A DNA stretch of 14,481 nt from JBCBWG01 sp964579305 (GTDB lineage: Bacteria; Pseudomonadota; Alphaproteobacteria; Rhizobiales; Hyphomicrobiaceae), in NCBI GenBank assembly GCA_964579305.1, contig CAZOGY010000093.1, positions 1 through 14,481 of the forward strand. The letters are read 5' to 3'. Made by a program: the position numbers and the translations under genes. The notes under the pieces were generated by a model that saw only the letters and a list, made by a program, of their open reading frames with translations, had not been told where the DNA came from and searched no databases. Of the stretch, positions 8,158-14,393 are shown piece by piece; the first letter of the stretch is position 1; each line of letters opens with the position of its first letter.

Positions 8158-8775
8158 TCAGGTCCGGCGCTTGGCCGCCAACGTCTGGGAGAGTGCATCA
8201 AGCGCGTTGCGCACGCGTGGATTTTCAACCCGGTCCAACGGCGCGTCGAGGCGGGGGGCCGTCGGCTTGGCGGCGGCAAGCCGCGTGCGATCCGCCGCCG
8301 GGTTGGTGGCGCTCGTCGTCGCTTGAGCCGTGATGTCCCCGCACTGGGTGAGGCGGATTTCGGCGACCGCGCGATAGCCAAAATAGGCGTTGATGCGTTC
8401 GCGAATTTGCGCGGATGCGTATTGGATTTCGAGCGCAAAGGCGGGTGCCACCTGAAGGTGCAAGGTTGCACCAGGCCGTGGGCCGTCGGCCGTCCCAGCT
8501 CCTGGCAGTTTGGGCCATTTCAACCGCGTCGGGCGGCATTTGCGGGCCAACTGTTTGCCGACCACTTCAGGCCAGTCCGTGATCAATTGCGCCGTTGCAA
8601 ACCCATAGCGTTCGAAGGCGGGGCGGGTCAGGCGAGGGATCAGAGCGCCCAAAACCGCAGTCTTCTTGCCGCCGCGCGCAATTCGTGATGGAGCGCGGGG
8701 CGCGGGTCGCGGCTTTGCGCCTTGCACGGATGCGGCGGCTGGCGTGGGAGCATGCGCGTTTGGTCTCGTCCCCAT
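8158..8775 (-). CDS. DUF721 / DciA-like protein
   Basis: This is a DUF721-family protein. Members named DciA interact with the replicative helicase DnaB in bacteria lacking DnaC-type loaders, so a cytoplasmic role in replication initiation is plausible. I place the start at ATG 8773-8775, giving 205 residues: a disordered Ala/Pro/Arg-rich N-terminus (1-35), then the conserved domain at about 40-150 with LGALIPRLTRPAFERYGF, TDWPEVVG and a C-terminal strand-helix part (LHLQVAPAFALEIQY). A Pro/Ala-rich tail follows. The frame stays open to 9198, but that extension runs antisense through the mutY start and is low-complexity, so I reject it. The divergent gap to mutY is 79 bases. Family call is good; the DnaB link is by family knowledge only. 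Confidence 0.85.
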   Translation of the reverse strand: MGTRPNAHAPTPAAASVQGAKPRPAPRAPSRIARGGKKTAVLGALIPRLTRPAFERYGFATAQLITDWPEVVGKQLARKCRPTRLKWPKLPGAGTADGPRPGATLHLQVAPAFALEIQYASAQIRERINAYFGYRAVAEIRLTQCGDITAQATTSATNPAADRTRLAAAKPTAPRLDAPLDRVENPRVRNALDALSQTLAAKRRT

Positions 8776-8854
8776 CGTGGGCCGCCTTGTCGCTAGGTGG
8801 TGTCGCTTTGCAGGCGTAGACTTGCGCTGATTCGAGCTGATCTGGGAGCGCCCG

Positions 8855-10081
8855 ATGACCTTTGCCGTGCGCGCACGAAAAAAGCGTGGCGAGCCTGTCG
8901 CAGCCAACGCTGGCGACCAGGCAGCGGCTTCGTCGCACGCGCCCGGCCCGGGTAAGCATCGGCGCGCGGCGCAGCGTTCCGGCAAGGCACGCCGTGGCAA
9001 CCAGGCCGCACGGTCGCTGGACGTCGCTGCGGCCTTGCTGGAATGGTATGATCGGGACCGGCGGGATCTGCCTTGGCGGTCAGCGCCAGGGCAAGCGGCC
9101 AACCCGTATGCGGTCTGGTTGAGCGAAGTGATGCTGCAGCAAACCACGGTGAAGGCAGTCGCACCGTATTTTGCGCAGTTCCTCATGCGGTGGCCCACGG
9201 TCCAGGACTTGGCTGCGGCCCGCGAAGATGACGTGCTCGCGGCGTGGGCGGGGCTTGGCTACTATTCGCGGGCGCGCAACCTGCATCGTTGTGCGCAGGT
9301 GGTCTGCGAAACGCACGATGGTGTGTTCCCGTCCGATGAAGCGGAACTGCGCAAGCTGCCAGGGATCGGTCCGTACACCGCGGCTGCGATCAGCGCCATC
9401 GCGTTTCAGCGCCCGGCCACGCCTGTTGACGGGAATATCGAACGGGTCACGGCGCGTCTGTTCAACATCGACACGCCGTTGCCGCAGGCCAAACCCCGGC
9501 TCAAGGCGGCCGCGTCGACGCTCACGCCGGACCAGCGGCCGGGTGATTTTGCGCAAGCGATGATGGACCTGGGCGCAACGATCTGCACCCCGCGACGACC
9601 ATCATGCCTGATGTGTCCGCTGCAAGCGCTGTGTCAGGCACATGCCGAGGGCGTTGCAGAAACGCTGCCGCGTCGCTCGCAAAAGCCTGAGCGACCGACC
9701 CGGGTTGGCGCAGCTTTCGTTGCGCTGAGTGATGATGGACAAGTCCTATTGCGGCAGCGGCCGGCAACCGGCTTGCTTGCGCGTATGAGCGAAGTGCCCG
9801 GTACGGACTGGAGCGAAGGGGGCTTTCCGGCCGATGACGATGCGCTGAAGATCGCTCCCGTCAAGGCCGCGTGGTGGAAAGTGCCTGGATGCGTCGTTCA
9901 CACCTTCACGCATTTCCGGCTTGAGCTTGTTGTATTTCGTGCGCTGGTTCCGGCTGGAGCGCCGTTGACAATCTGGGCCGACGGGACGCGGTGCCGATGG
10001 GTTTCGCGCCGTGATCTCGATGAAGCTGCCCTGCCGAGTGTGATGAAAAAGGTCATTGGGCACGCATTGGCACACATCTGA
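8855..10081 (+). CDS. mutY: A/G-specific adenine DNA glycosylase MutY
   Basis: MutY removes adenine mispaired with 8-oxoguanine, preventing G:C to T:A mutations. All hallmarks are present in the 408-residue protein. Catalytic Glu91 is in WLSEVMLQQT, and AGLGYYSRARNL lies at 132-143. The helix-hairpin-helix LPGIGPYTA is at 168-176, and Asp192 is in PVDGNIERV. The 4Fe-4S cluster motif C-x6-C-x2-C-x5-C uses Cys244, 251, 254 and 260. A C-terminal NUDIX-like 8-oxoG-recognition domain (about 284-405) includes the FTHF segment. The first roughly 52 residues are a basic, low-complexity extension before the catalytic domain; it seems real because the ATG follows GGGAG at good spacing. Transcribed divergently from the DUF721 gene. 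Confidence 0.97.
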   Translation: MTFAVRARKKRGEPVAANAGDQAAASSHAPGPGKHRRAAQRSGKARRGNQAARSLDVAAALLEWYDRDRRDLPWRSAPGQAANPYAVWLSEVMLQQTTVKAVAPYFAQFLMRWPTVQDLAAAREDDVLAAWAGLGYYSRARNLHRCAQVVCETHDGVFPSDEAELRKLPGIGPYTAAAISAIAFQRPATPVDGNIERVTARLFNIDTPLPQAKPRLKAAASTLTPDQRPGDFAQAMMDLGATICTPRRPSCLMCPLQALCQAHAEGVAETLPRRSQKPERPTRVGAAFVALSDDGQVLLRQRPATGLLARMSEVPGTDWSEGGFPADDDALKIAPVKAAWWKVPGCVVHTFTHFRLELVVFRALVPAGAPLTIWADGTRCRWVSRRDLDEAALPSVMKKVIGHALAHI

Positions 10082-10091
10082 CGGCGCCGTC
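10080..10091. other. 12-bp perfect palindrome at the mutY stop
   Basis: GACGGCGCCGTC overlaps the mutY TGA. With no loop bases it would make a poor terminator, so a protein-binding site or chance are the options. Confidence 0.3.
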
Positions 10092-10103
10092 ATGATCGTG
10101 GGC

Positions 10104-10132
10104 CTTATGGTTTGCGTGGCTGTGGTCTATAT
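10104..10132 (+). promoter_or_regulatory. Predicted housekeeping promoter of zur
   Basis: CTTATG (10104-10109), a 17-base spacer, then CTATAT (10127-10132). This fits the alphaproteobacterial sigma-70 pattern CTTGAC-N17-CTATAT with a perfect -10. Transcription would start near 10139, giving a leader of about 27 bases before the zur ATG. No Zur box is seen here, so autoregulation is not indicated. Confidence 0.55.
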
Positions 10133-10165
10133 CCGGTCAGAAATCAAAGTCGTGCGGAGACCGTG

Positions 10166-10567
10166 ATGGCGACTGCCAAACTCGGCAAGAACGAGCAGAT
10201 CATCATCGGCGCGATGAGCGATGCCGGGACGCCGCTGAGCGCCTATCAGATCCTCGACCAAGAGGATGTGCGCGCTGCGGGGATCAAGGCGCCGCTCACG
10301 GTGTATCGCGCGTTGTCACGGCTTATCGATGCCGGTCGGGTCCACCGGATCGAAACGCTCAACGCGTTTGTCGTGTGCGAACATCAAGCGCCGCACGCCG
10401 AGCCGGCCGTGTTCATGATTTGCGAGGCGTGCAAGCTCACCATCGAAGTCGAGACCGACGGCCTGAACAGCGCGTTGCAAGCGCAAGCGGCCGAGCAGGG
10501 GTTTGAGATCGCACGCGTCAATGTCGAGATCGCCGGTGCGTGCGCGGCCTGTCGCAATGCTGGGTGA
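10166..10567 (+). CDS. zur: Zinc uptake regulator Zur (Fur family)
   Basis: This is a zinc-sensing repressor of the Fur superfamily, binding inverted-repeat operators when zinc is plentiful. The start ATG at 10166 has CGGAGA five bases upstream, giving 133 residues; the in-frame upstream ATG (10112) has no such site and adds non-family residues. Residues 9-63 form the winged helix (TVYRALSRLIDAGRVHRIETLNAF, Zur-like wording). The metal-binding dimerisation half follows, with Cys71, His73 and His77, then two CxxC pairs, CEAC (86-89) and CAAC (126-129), forming the structural zinc site. The Zur call over Fur or PerR rests on the HRIETLNAFV segment, the absence of the His-rich Fur motif, and the neighbouring ZrgA-like gene with a Zur-box-like site. 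It lies 84 bases after mutY with its own promoter. Confidence 0.9.
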   Translation: MATAKLGKNEQIIIGAMSDAGTPLSAYQILDQEDVRAAGIKAPLTVYRALSRLIDAGRVHRIETLNAFVVCEHQAPHAEPAVFMICEACKLTIEVETDGLNSALQAQAAEQGFEIARVNVEIAGACAACRNAG

Positions 10568-10640
10568 GTTCAAACGCGGCGACGGGGCGCAGCAAGAAAG
10601 TGGTGATCCGACCGCACGATGTCGTATGCGCGTCAGATTT

Positions 10641-10658
10641 GTTACGTTATAACATTGC
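10641..10658. promoter_or_regulatory. Zur-box-like operator upstream of the ZrgA-like gene
   Basis: GTTACGTTATAACATTGC has a perfect GTTATAAC core and 6 of 9 symmetric positions. It resembles the alphaproteobacterial Zur operator as I recall it (core TGTTATAACAT). It lies 31 bases before the ATG of the ZrgA-like gene and just downstream of zur, where bound Zur would block transcription. Confidence 0.75.
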
Positions 10659-10689
10659 CGGTACGCAGAGGTCGCGACAGGAGAATGAC

Positions 10690-11322
10690 ATGCGATACGT
10701 TCTTACGACCGCTTTTCTTGCACTGGCCGTGGCATCGGCACAGGCGCACGACGATCACAAGCACAACGCCGGTAAAGGCCACGACCACGACAAAACCACG
10801 CAACTTGGCGCACATGAGCATGGCTCGGGCAAGCTCAACGTCGCCATTGAGGGCAAGACGGTTTCCATCGAGTTGGAAGTGCCAGCCTACAACATCGTCG
10901 GCTTTGAACATGCCGCCGAGACCAAGGCGCAGAAAGCCGCGTTGAAAGACGCCATGAAAAAGCTGGCGGCTCCAACGAAGCTGTTCGTTGTGAACGCGGA
11001 AGCCGGGTGCAAGCGCACGGCGTCGAAAATCGAGACGGTCGGCGCGATCGGCGATGACGATCACCACGGCCATAGCCACGGTCATGATCACGGCAACAAG
11101 AAGAAAGCCTCTGGCGACGCGGAGGAGACCCACTCCGAGTTCCGTGCCACGTACACGCTGACCTGTGCCGCCCCGGATAAGATCGAAGCCATCACGTTTG
11201 GGTTCTTCGATACGTTCAAAAGGTCTGAAGAGCTGGACGTCAGCGTCATCGGTGCGAAAGGTCAGCGGACGTTCGAAGCAACGCCGAACGCCAAAGTGCT
11301 GAGCTTCAAAGGCATCATCTAA
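10690..11322 (+). CDS. ZrgA / DUF2796-family His-rich periplasmic zinc-binding protein
   Basis: The family is linked to zinc-regulated uptake (Vibrio ZrgA; the Pseudomonas aeruginosa PA4063 type). The start is ATG 10690, chosen because AGGAGA lies five bases upstream and the product then opens with a signal peptide cleaved after ASAQA (about residue 19); the longer frame from 10540 overlaps zur and is not used. The 210-residue product has two metal-binding stretches: an N-terminal HDDHKH, HDHD and AHEHG (20-44), and a central DDDHHGHSHGHDHG (122-135). The folded part carries SGKLNVAIEG and VPAYNIVGFEHAAET, typical of DUF2796. Cys107 and Cys159 may form a disulfide. A Zur-box-like site precedes it, so expression under zinc shortage is expected. 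Zinc binding is inferred from His content and family. Confidence 0.9.
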   Translation: MRYVLTTAFLALAVASAQAHDDHKHNAGKGHDHDKTTQLGAHEHGSGKLNVAIEGKTVSIELEVPAYNIVGFEHAAETKAQKAALKDAMKKLAAPTKLFVVNAEAGCKRTASKIETVGAIGDDDHHGHSHGHDHGNKKKASGDAEETHSEFRATYTLTCAAPDKIEAITFGFFDTFKRSEELDVSVIGAKGQRTFEATPNAKVLSFKGII

Positions 11323-11330
11323 TCGAAACT

Positions 11331-11358
11331 GGTAGCCGGGCCATGCGCTCCGGCTACC
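11331..11358 (+). terminator. Strong hairpin between the ZrgA-like gene and the ABC genes
   Basis: GGTAGCCGG and CCGGCTACC form a perfect 9-bp stem with a 10-base loop, starting 9 bases after the ZrgA-like stop. No T-run follows directly (next is GTTCCCGCGGG, then TTTGTT), so it may be a partial terminator or an RNA-stabilising 3' hairpin. Either would give more periplasmic protein than transporter. Confidence 0.5.
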
Positions 11359-11448
11359 GTTCCCGCGGGCGGTTTGTTATTGCCCTCCCGATCGCGGCGG
11401 CACCGATGCCATGCCGTCAACGGCCCCTAGAAGCCGTGCCATAGGACA

Positions 11449-12213
11449 ATGATGCCCGGCGTACTTGTTGATTTGGTTGATGTGACTTTCGCTTGGCCCG
11501 GGCGGCACGCGTTCGCGATGGCCGTATCCCGATTCCAGGTTGACCGGGGCGAGCGCGTTTTGCTGTTCGGCCCATCGGGAAGCGGGAAATCCACGCTCTT
11601 GAGCTTGATTTGCGGCATTGTGCGGCCATCGGGCGGGCATATCTCGCTGCTGGGCACAGACATCGCTCAACTGAACGATGTTGCGCGGGATCGCTTCAGG
11701 GCGGCGCACGTTGGCGTCATTTTCCAACAGTTCAATTTGCTGCCGTATGCAAGCCTGGTCGATAACGTGGTGCTGCCATTGAGTTTTGCGCCGGAGCGGC
11801 GGCGGCGCGCACGTGCCGGCGCTGCAAGTGAGGCAGGCGAGGCAAAGCGGCTACTTGCGGCGTTGGGACTAGGTGCGATTGCGCCTGATACGCCTGCCAG
11901 CAACCTTTCCATCGGCCAGCAGCAGCGCGTCGCCGTTGCCCGCGCGCTCATCGGGGCGCCGGAACTCGTGATCGCCGATGAACCAACGTCGGCACTCGAT
12001 AGCCACGCTCAAACGCGGTTTCTTGACCTGATGTTCGCCCAGCTTGGCGAAACGGGCGCGGGTCTGATCATGGTTTCGCACGACGAGCGGCTGGCCTCCC
12101 GGTTCGACCGGGTTGTGGAACTGTCTGAGCTTATCAAGCCGAGCCATGGGGGTGCAGCCGACGCGATGGAGGATCAACCGCCGGAGACGGCGACGGCGGA
12201 GGTTTCGGCATGA
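11449..12213 (+). CDS. ABC transporter ATP-binding protein (MacB/LolD type)
   Basis: This is the nucleotide-binding subunit for the FtsX-type permease that follows, working at the inner face of the cytoplasmic membrane. In 254 residues it has Walker A GPSGSGKST (41-49), the Q-loop in FQQFNLLPY (92-100), the signature LSIGQQQR (153-160), Walker B VIADEP (174-179), a D-loop SALD, and switch His211 in VSHDE. The FQQFNLLP wording is typical of the MacB/LolD group. The first two codons are ATG ATG; AGGA at 11443-11446 spaces better with the second (11452). The stop overlaps the permease start by 4 bp (ATGA), so the pair is translationally coupled. It follows the ZrgA-like gene after 126 bases, as in zinc-regulated clusters of gammaproteobacteria. 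A zinc role is inferred from this context. Confidence 0.92.
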   Translation: MMPGVLVDLVDVTFAWPGRHAFAMAVSRFQVDRGERVLLFGPSGSGKSTLLSLICGIVRPSGGHISLLGTDIAQLNDVARDRFRAAHVGVIFQQFNLLPYASLVDNVVLPLSFAPERRRRARAGAASEAGEAKRLLAALGLGAIAPDTPASNLSIGQQQRVAVARALIGAPELVIADEPTSALDSHAQTRFLDLMFAQLGETGAGLIMVSHDERLASRFDRVVELSELIKPSHGGAADAMEDQPPETATAEVSA

Positions 12214-13472
12214 CCGTGGTTCGATTGGCTTGGCAATCCCTGCGCAATCGCTGGATGACCGCGCTGCTGACGGTGCTGGCCATAGCAATCAGCGTAGTGC
12301 TGCTCTTGGGCGTGGAAAAGATCCGCAATAGTGCCCGCGCCAGCTTTGCCAACACGATCTCCGGCGTTGATTTGATTATGGGGGCGCGCACGGGACATAT
12401 TCAGCTGTTGCTTTATTCAGTATTCCACATTGGAAACGCGACAAACAACATCACATGGCGCAGCTATCAGGATCTGACCTCGCGCGATGCGGTGGCGTGG
12501 TCCGTTCCGATTTCGCTTGGCGACAGTCATCGCGGTTTTCGCGTCGTTGGCACCACCACGGGCTTTTTTGAACATTATCGCTTTCGGCGTGACCGGTCGG
12601 TGACGTTTGCCAGCGGCAAGCCATTTGACGATCTGTTTGATGCGGTTGTTGGCGCAGACGTGGCGCGCGCGCTTGGCTACAGTCGCGGCGATAAAATCGT
12701 TGTGGCCCATGGGATAGGCGCGCTTGAAACGCTCGATCACGCGGATATGCCGTTTCAGGTTTCGGGCATTCTTGAGAAAACCGGCACTCCGATTGACCGC
12801 AGCGTTTTTGTGAGCCTGGAAGCCATCGAGGCTATTCACATCAACTGGGCCAACGGCGTGCCGCGGCAGGGGGTTCGTATGCTCACGGCCGACCAGGTGC
12901 GGCGTTTGCCGTTGCGTCCGAAGGCGATTACGGCTGCGCTCATCGGCCTGAAGTCGCGGTTGGCGACGTTCCAAATCCAGCGAGCGATCAACGAGTACCG
13001 CCGCGAGCCGCTGACGGCTGCGCTGCCTGGTGTCACGCTTTACGAGATGTGGGGTATCGTTGGGACAGCCGAAACGGCATTGCTGGCGGTTTCGGCAATG
13101 GTGGTCGTGACATCGATCCTCGGTATGGTCAGCATGATCCTTGCCACACTCAATGAGCGGCGACGGGAAATCGCCATTCTGCGATCTGTCGGAGCGGGCC
13201 CGCGCACGGTGATTGGGTTGCTGGTCTCCGAGGCCGCGATCCTCACGCTTGCCGGCGTTGCGATTGGCGTTGCGCTCGTCTACGGCGGGCTGGCTGTCTT
13301 GCAGCCCGTAATCGACCGGACCTACGGTATTTTTCTGGAAATCAAGCCGCTGACGGGGCTGGAGCTTGGCATGCTGGGTGCGATTGTCGTCGGTGGCGTG
13401 ATTGCGGGGCTGTTGCCTGCCTTCAGGGCCTATCACCTGTCGCTGGCTGATGGGATGACGGTGCGCACCTAA
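12210..13472 (+). CDS. ABC transporter permease, FtsX/MacB family
   Basis: This is the membrane subunit partner of the preceding ATPase. The 420-residue protein shows the MacB/LolC layout: TM1 at about 16-35, a large periplasmic domain (about 37-285), then TM2 (288-313), TM3 (334-362) and TM4 (384-404), with the FtsX-domain coupling motif NERRREIAILRSVGA (315-329). The segment DLIMGARTGHIQLLLYSVFHIG (54-75) is, as I recall, typical of permeases found beside DUF2796/ZrgA genes. Proteins of this type usually pass force from ATP hydrolysis to the periplasm rather than forming an import channel. What it does for zinc is therefore open. Start ATG 12210 overlaps the ATPase stop. Its own TAA stop is also the first bases of repeat copy 2. 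Confidence 0.93.
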   Translation: MTVVRLAWQSLRNRWMTALLTVLAIAISVVLLLGVEKIRNSARASFANTISGVDLIMGARTGHIQLLLYSVFHIGNATNNITWRSYQDLTSRDAVAWSVPISLGDSHRGFRVVGTTTGFFEHYRFRRDRSVTFASGKPFDDLFDAVVGADVARALGYSRGDKIVVAHGIGALETLDHADMPFQVSGILEKTGTPIDRSVFVSLEAIEAIHINWANGVPRQGVRMLTADQVRRLPLRPKAITAALIGLKSRLATFQIQRAINEYRREPLTAALPGVTLYEMWGIVGTAETALLAVSAMVVVTSILGMVSMILATLNERRREIAILRSVGAGPRTVIGLLVSEAAILTLAGVAIGVALVYGGLAVLQPVIDRTYGIFLEIKPLTGLELGMLGAIVVGGVIAGLLPAFRAYHLSLADGMTVRT

Positions 13473-13633
13473 AGCGTGTCGCATGAAATGCGCCTCGCTT
13501 TAGCTTTGTTGCGCTCACGGGCCGTTGGCCCTCCGCTGGGGCGGGCCGTTTTCGTGTCGATGTTTCGAACACGAACATCGATGACCCGGGCCGCTTTGCG
13601 GCCTTGGGGCGTGCATCCGATTGGATGCGACAT
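13470..13633 (+). repeat. Structured 164-bp dispersed repeat, copy 2, starting at the permease stop codon
   Basis: The best-preserved full copy. It begins with TAAAGCG, whose TAA is the permease stop. In order it holds: CTAAAGCG (13469-13476) paired with CGCTTTAG (13496-13503), enclosing GCAT/ATGC; GGGCC-gtt-GGCCC (13519-13531); TCGATGTT (13557-13564) with AACATCGA (13574-13581), in competition with TTCGTGT/ACACGAA; GGCCGC-ttt-GCGGCC (13589-13603); and GCATCC-gatt-GGATGC (13613-13628). TGTCGCAT (13477-13484) and ATGCGACA (13625-13632) form 8-bp terminal inverted repeats. It sits between two convergent genes, so it could end both transcripts. No transposase and no conserved reading frame are present. 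Confidence 0.92.
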
Positions 13634-13697
13634 CCACTGAATCGTTTCAGGTTGATTTGCGTTCAACTGCCTTGATCGCGTGGCCACGTGTTTCGCG

Positions 13698-14243
13698 TTA
13701 CGGCTTGTGGCAGTGGCGCGTCGGATCGGTCTTTGGCGTCACACCGAATTGCGCAAGAATATCGACCTCGCGTTCCGCGGGAAGCGGACCATAATAATTG
13801 GTGCCGGCGGGAAGACCCTCGGGCTCCACATAACGCGTCAGCCAAAGCCGTCCTGTGTTTGGGTCCCGATATAGGGCCTCGCGGTCTGCAAATCGCTCAG
13901 CGACCAACTCAAGACGCTCGCGCATGGCGATCCGCGCAATCCGGGCGCTGTCTGAGTTGCCGTTGATGTCAAACGCATAGCGCTCTTCGTTCGACAGACG
14001 CGCGCGGCGTGCGATGCGGCTGATCGTGCGCGCTGCGAGATCCCAGGCGAACAAGAATAGGCCGATTGCAACTGTTGCCAGCGCGCCGGCGGCAATGGCA
14101 CCGACTGCGATCTGCCATAACGTCCACGTCCCAGCCTGCATCATTGCGACGGCTGATACGAGCGCCATCGCGGCACATGTGACGGCGCCGGCGATGAAAA
14201 GCTCAGCAGTTCGGGGGCGATGCGGACGTGGGTATGGGGCCAT
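13698..14243 (-). CDS. Unrecognised protein with two membrane segments
   Basis: I do not recognise this family. With the start at ATG 14241-14243 the product has 181 residues: a short Pro/Arg-rich cytoplasmic lead, two hydrophobic helices (about 14-36 and 43-68), then an Arg-rich stretch (ARTISRIARRAR). A soluble, charged C-terminal half follows, with REALYRDPNTGRLWLTRYVEPEG and NYYGPLPAEREVDILAQFGV, probably cytoplasmic. The frame is open further upstream to 14408, but that would place the first codons in repeat copy 3 and add residues with no clear character. No strong Shine-Dalgarno is visible for either start. It converges with the ABC permease and is bracketed by repeat copies 2 and 3. 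Codon use and length suggest a real gene; function unknown. Confidence 0.7.
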   Translation of the reverse strand: MAPYPRPHRPRTAELFIAGAVTCAAMALVSAVAMMQAGTWTLWQIAVGAIAAGALATVAIGLFLFAWDLAARTISRIARRARLSNEERYAFDINGNSDSARIARIAMRERLELVAERFADREALYRDPNTGRLWLTRYVEPEGLPAGTNYYGPLPAEREVDILAQFGVTPKTDPTRHCHKP

Positions 14244-14393
14244 TTCAGGACCGCGCGCTTGCCTGGAGCGATATCCGATGTCACGGAACCGCTTTGCGAT
14301 TGTCAGATCGGATGACGGTCTAGTGTTCCGTCTGCCACACTTTGTTCCCTTTGCAGCACCCGCTCGTCCAAGTGCCGGAGACAACAGGAACAC

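Noticed and set aside
8776..9198. Upstream extension of the DUF721 frame
   Set aside because: It runs antisense across the mutY start, is low-complexity, and is not part of the family's usual length; the ATG at 8775 fits better.
10540..10689. Longer start for the ZrgA-like protein
   Set aside because: It would overlap zur, hide the signal peptide and place the Zur-box-like site inside the coding region; ATG 10690 has a good ribosome site and an immediate signal peptide.
12417..13484. 355-codon open frame antisense to the ABC permease
   Set aside because: The permease is a clear FtsX/MacB family member; the antisense product is His/Arg/Asn-rich without any domain.
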